DNA from: Burkholderiales bacterium
GTDB taxonomy: Bacteria; Pseudomonadota; Gammaproteobacteria; Burkholderiales; Burkholderiaceae_E
Length of the DNA: 64,000 nt
Assembly: GCA_003577305.1 (NCBI GenBank)
Contig: QEVL01000024.1
Coordinates: 1 to 64,000, forward strand
Reading direction: 5' to 3'
Part shown: positions 61,255 through 64,000 of the stretch, in pieces
Layout: every line of letters begins with the position of its first letter
Numbering within the stretch: the first letter of the stretch is position 1
Program-made: the position numbers and the translations under genes
Notes under the pieces: generated by a model
Seen by the model: the letters and a program-made list of their open reading frames with translations, nothing else
Databases searched by the model: none
Told to the model about the DNA's origin: nothing

Positions 61255-61507
61255 AGCGGTCGTCGCGAACCGGCTCGGGCTGCACGCCCGGCCTTCGGCC
61301 CGGCTCACCGCGCTCGCCTCGAAGTTCAGGTGCGAGGTGTGGCTCTCGAAGGGCTCGCGCCGGATCAACGCCAAGAGCATCATGGGGGTGATGATGCTCG
61401 CGGCCGCCAAGGGAAGCACGCTGCTCGTCGAGACCGACGGCCCCGACGAGGCCGAGGCGCTCGAGGCGATGAAGGAACTGATCGAGAGCGGATTCGGGGA
61501 GGACTGA
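61241..61507 (+). CDS. ptsH: HPr phosphocarrier protein
   Basis: 88 residues. The active His is in ANRLGLHARPSARLTALA and the regulatory Ser in INAKSIMGVMMLAA, both in standard positions. Takes phosphate from EI (63199) and passes it to EIIA. The Ser site suggests HPr kinase control. Confidence 0.95.
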   Translation: MLRAEAVVANRLGLHARPSARLTALASKFRCEVWLSKGSRRINAKSIMGVMMLAAAKGSTLLVETDGPDEAEALEAMKELIESGFGED

Positions 61508-61510
61508 ACG

Positions 61511-63187
61511 ATGGCATCGACCGACGCCTTTCTTGCAGCGCGCGACCTGCTGTTCGACGCGCGCACCGACTACGAGCGTGCCTGCCGCGAGTTCGCCTGG
61601 CCCGACATGCCCGAGTTCAACTGGGCGCTCGACTACTTCGACGTGCAGGCCGCGAGCGCGCCCGAGCGGCTGGCGCTGTGGCTGGTCGAGGAAGACGGCG
61701 CCGAGCAGCGCATCAGCTATGCGCAGATGAGCGAGCGCTCGAACCGCGCCGCCAGTTTCCTGCGCGCGCTGGGCGTGCGCCGCGGCGAGCGCATTCTCGT
61801 GATGCTGCCCAACGTGGCGCCGCTCTGGGAAGTGACGCTGGCGGCGATCAAGCTGGGCGCGGTGCTGTGCCCGACCACCACGCTGCTGTCCACCGCCGAC
61901 CTGGCCGACCGGCTCGAGCGCGGCCGCATCCGCTGCGTGGTCACCGACGCCGAGGGCACCGCGAAGTTCGAAGGGCTGGCGCAGCAGTGCATCCGCGTGG
62001 TCACCGGCGGCGGGCGCGAGGGCTGGACGCCGTACGCGCAGGTCGACGCCGCGCCGGCCGCGTTCGCGGCCGACGGCGCGACGCGTCGCGACGATCCGCT
62101 GCTGCTCTATTTCACCTCGGGCACCACCGCCAGGCCGAAAATGGTGCTGCACACCCAGCAGACCTACCCGGTGGGCCACCTGTCCACGATGTACTGGATC
62201 GGCCTGAAGCCGGGCGGCGTGCACTGGAACATCAGCTCGGCGGGCTGGGCCAAGCACGCGTGGAGCTGCGTGTTCGCGCCGTGGAACGCCGGTGCCACCG
62301 TGTTCGTCTTCAACCAGGCGCGCTTCGACGCGCGGCGCACGCTCGACGCGCTGGTGCGCCACAAGGTCACCACGCTGTGCGCACCGCCCACCGTCTGGCG
62401 CGCGTTGATTCTCGAAGACCTGAAGAGCTGGCCGGTGGCGCTCGAAGAGGCGCTGAGCGCGGGTGAGCCGCTGAACCCCGAAGTGATCGAGCGCGTGCGC
62501 CACGCCTGGGGCCTGACGATCCGCGACGGCTATGGCCAGACCGAGACCACCTGCATCGTGGCCAACTCGCCGGGCCAGCCGGTGAAGGCAGGATCGATGG
62601 GCCGCCCGATGCCCGGCTACCGCGTGGTGCTGCTCGATGCCGAGGGCCGCGAGGCCGAGACCGGCGAGGTGGCGCTCGCGCTGCAGCCGCGCCCGCTCGG
62701 GCTGATGGCCGGCTACGCCGACGACGAGACGCGCAACCGCGAAGTGCTGGGCGGCAGCCACTATCGCACCTCCGACGTCGCCAGCCGCGACGAAGACGGC
62801 TATCTCTGGTACATCGGCCGCGCCGACGACGTGTTCAAGAGCTCCGACTACCGCATCAGCCCGTTCGAGCTCGAGAGCGTGCTGATCGAGCACGAGGCGG
62901 TTGCCGAGGCGGCGGTGGTGCCCAGCCCCGACGCGCGGCGGCTGGCGGTGCCCAAGGCGTTCGTGATCCTGCGCCCGGGCTTCGCGCCGGGGCCCGACCT
63001 GGCGCGCTCGATCCTCGCGTTCGTCGCGCAGCGGGTGGCGCCCTACCAGAAGATCCGCCGCATCGAGTTCGCCGACCTGCCGAAGACCATCTCGGGCAAG
63101 ATCCGGCGCGTCGAGCTGCGCGCGCTCGAGGGCACGCCGGCCGAGCGCTCGCGCCGCGCCGACGAGTACCGCGAGGAAGACCTGTAG
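61511..63187 (+). CDS. Acyl-CoA synthetase (AMP-forming), medium-chain type
   Basis: 558 residues. ANL-superfamily motifs: A3 LLYFTSGTTARPKMVLHT, A5 IRDGYGQTETTCIV, A7/A8 YRTSDVASRDEDGYLWYIGR then ADDVFKSSDYRISPFELESV, and the C-terminal catalytic Lys in LPKTISGKIRRVEL. The pattern is of acetyl/medium-chain acyl-CoA or benzoate-like ligases; the acid cannot be chosen from sequence. It stands between ptsH and ptsI (gaps 3 and 11 bases), an unusual place. Confidence 0.87.
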   Translation: MASTDAFLAARDLLFDARTDYERACREFAWPDMPEFNWALDYFDVQAASAPERLALWLVEEDGAEQRISYAQMSERSNRAASFLRALGVRRGERILVMLPNVAPLWEVTLAAIKLGAVLCPTTTLLSTADLADRLERGRIRCVVTDAEGTAKFEGLAQQCIRVVTGGGREGWTPYAQVDAAPAAFAADGATRRDDPLLLYFTSGTTARPKMVLHTQQTYPVGHLSTMYWIGLKPGGVHWNISSAGWAKHAWSCVFAPWNAGATVFVFNQARFDARRTLDALVRHKVTTLCAPPTVWRALILEDLKSWPVALEEALSAGEPLNPEVIERVRHAWGLTIRDGYGQTETTCIVANSPGQPVKAGSMGRPMPGYRVVLLDAEGREAETGEVALALQPRPLGLMAGYADDETRNREVLGGSHYRTSDVASRDEDGYLWYIGRADDVFKSSDYRISPFELESVLIEHEAVAEAAVVPSPDARRLAVPKAFVILRPGFAPGPDLARSILAFVAQRVAPYQKIRRIEFADLPKTISGKIRRVELRALEGTPAERSRRADEYREEDL

Positions 63188-63198
63188 GCACCTGCCGC

Positions 63199-64000
63199 AT
63201 GTTCAGCATCCACGGCACCGGCATCGGCGGCGGTATCGCGATCGGCCGCGCCCGGGTGCTGGAGTCGCGCCAGCGCGACGTGCCGCGTTACCGGCTGCGA
63301 GGCAACCAGCTCGACGCCGAGCTGTCGCGGCTGGAAACCGCGATCGAGGTGGTCAGGGCCGAGCTGTGCGCGCTCGGCGAGCATCTGTCGGCCGACGCGC
63401 CCGCCGAGGCGCGCGCGCTGCTCGACGTGCACCTGATGATCCTCGACGATCCGCTGCTCGCGCAGGCCGCGCGCGACTCGATGCGCGAGCACATGTGGAA
63501 CGCCGAGTGGGCGTTCTCGGCGCAGGCCGGGCACCTGGCCGCGCAGTTCGAGGAGATCGAGGACGAATACCTGCGCGAGCGCGGCCGCGACGTGCAGCAC
63601 GTCGCCGAGCGCGTGATCCGCGTGCTCTCGGGTTCCACCGCGGAGACCACTTCGGACGCCGAGCCGGTGATCTTCGTCGCGGCCGACATCTCGCCGGCCG
63701 ACATGCTGTCGCTGCGCGCGGCGATCGGCTTCGGCATCGACCTGGGCGGCGCCACCTCGCACACCGCGATCCTCGCGCGCAGCATGAACGTGCCGGCGGT
63801 CGTGGGGCTGGGCTGCGCCAGCCAGCTGATCGTCGACGACGACTGGCTGATCCTCGACGGCGAAGCGGGCCTGCTGATCGTCGCGCCCGACGAGACGGTG
63901 CTCGCCGAATACCGGCGCCGACAGGCGGCGGCGCTGCTCGCGCGCGAGCGCCTGAAGTGGCTGATCCACCTGCCGTCGGTCACCGCCGACGGCGTCGAGG
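63199..64000 (+). CDS. ptsI: PTS enzyme I, 3' end outside window
   Basis: The frame from ATG 63199 (FSIHGTGIGGGIAIGRARVL) stays open to the window edge, about 267 residues. The HPr-binding helical domain is followed by the swivelling domain with the active His in DLGGATSHTAILARSMNVPA and VVGLGCASQLIVDDDWLILD. The PEP-binding barrel lies beyond the edge. It phosphorylates HPr from PEP. Confidence 0.95.
   Translation, partial: MFSIHGTGIGGGIAIGRARVLESRQRDVPRYRLRGNQLDAELSRLETAIEVVRAELCALGEHLSADAPAEARALLDVHLMILDDPLLAQAARDSMREHMWNAEWAFSAQAGHLAAQFEEIEDEYLRERGRDVQHVAERVIRVLSGSTAETTSDAEPVIFVAADISPADMLSLRAAIGFGIDLGGATSHTAILARSMNVPAVVGLGCASQLIVDDDWLILDGEAGLLIVAPDETVLAEYRRRQAAALLARERLKWLIHLPSVTADGVE

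Overview
The window is a GC-rich bacterial chromosome segment, most likely from a betaproteobacterium of the Burkholderiales/Rhodocyclales type. This rests on gene content, not on a search: a box-type aerobic benzoyl-CoA pathway, a TIGR02001-type porin-like gene in front of glnK-amtB, the gshA-gshB-EIIA(Man)-HPr-EI order, and a DUF1840 gene. No rRNA, tRNA, CRISPR array or integrase gene was seen.

Region 1 (1-28276) is a capsule/exopolysaccharide locus riddled with accessory DNA. It holds glycosyltransferases, a carbamoyltransferase, a SAM methyltransferase, a UDP-xylose synthase-like SDR, gmd and fcl (GDP-L-fucose synthesis), and a minus-strand export/initiation operon of a WecA-like transferase, Wzb, Wza and Wzc. 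Between the sugar genes lies a defence block (about 5.5-13.5 kb): a DUF6615-like PD-(D/E)XK protein, a clipped RES/HEPN fragment, and a five-gene operon ending in a Gabija-like GajA/GajB pair. GajA carries a one-base frameshift. The block abuts a beheaded glycosyltransferase remnant, so it appears to have replaced part of the sugar locus. From 14 to 23 kb there are intact, orphaned and truncated toxin-antitoxin modules and a family of 68-bp nested palindromes (six near-complete copies and one half copy). Two copies flank a Y1 (REP-associated, RAYT-type) transposase almost symmetrically.

Region 2 (28.6-41 kb) has cobalamin-dependent methionine synthase (metH), HicAB and VapB remnants, a branched-chain 2-oxoacid dehydrogenase operon (E1 alpha, E1 beta, E2; no E3 here), a baeRF-family protein, and an overlapping chain vapB-vapC-dodecin-secreted protein. 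Region 3 (39.5-46.3 kb) is the box cluster: boxD diverges from boxC-boxB-boxA, with a TGCA-N6-TGCA palindrome over the promoter, followed by an AbrB-type vapBC pair.

Region 4 (46.3-64 kb) is mostly housekeeping: two MFS transporters, a lipoprotein hydrolase, hisC, a GNAT protein, an AMACR-type CoA-transferase family enzyme, comM and ubiK. Next comes a nitrogen operon (porin-like protein, glnK, amtB) preceded by a sigma-54-like promoter and an NtrC-like palindrome. Last is the glutathione synthesis plus regulatory PTS operon (gshA, gshB, EIIA, HPr, an inserted acyl-CoA synthetase, EI), which runs off the right edge.
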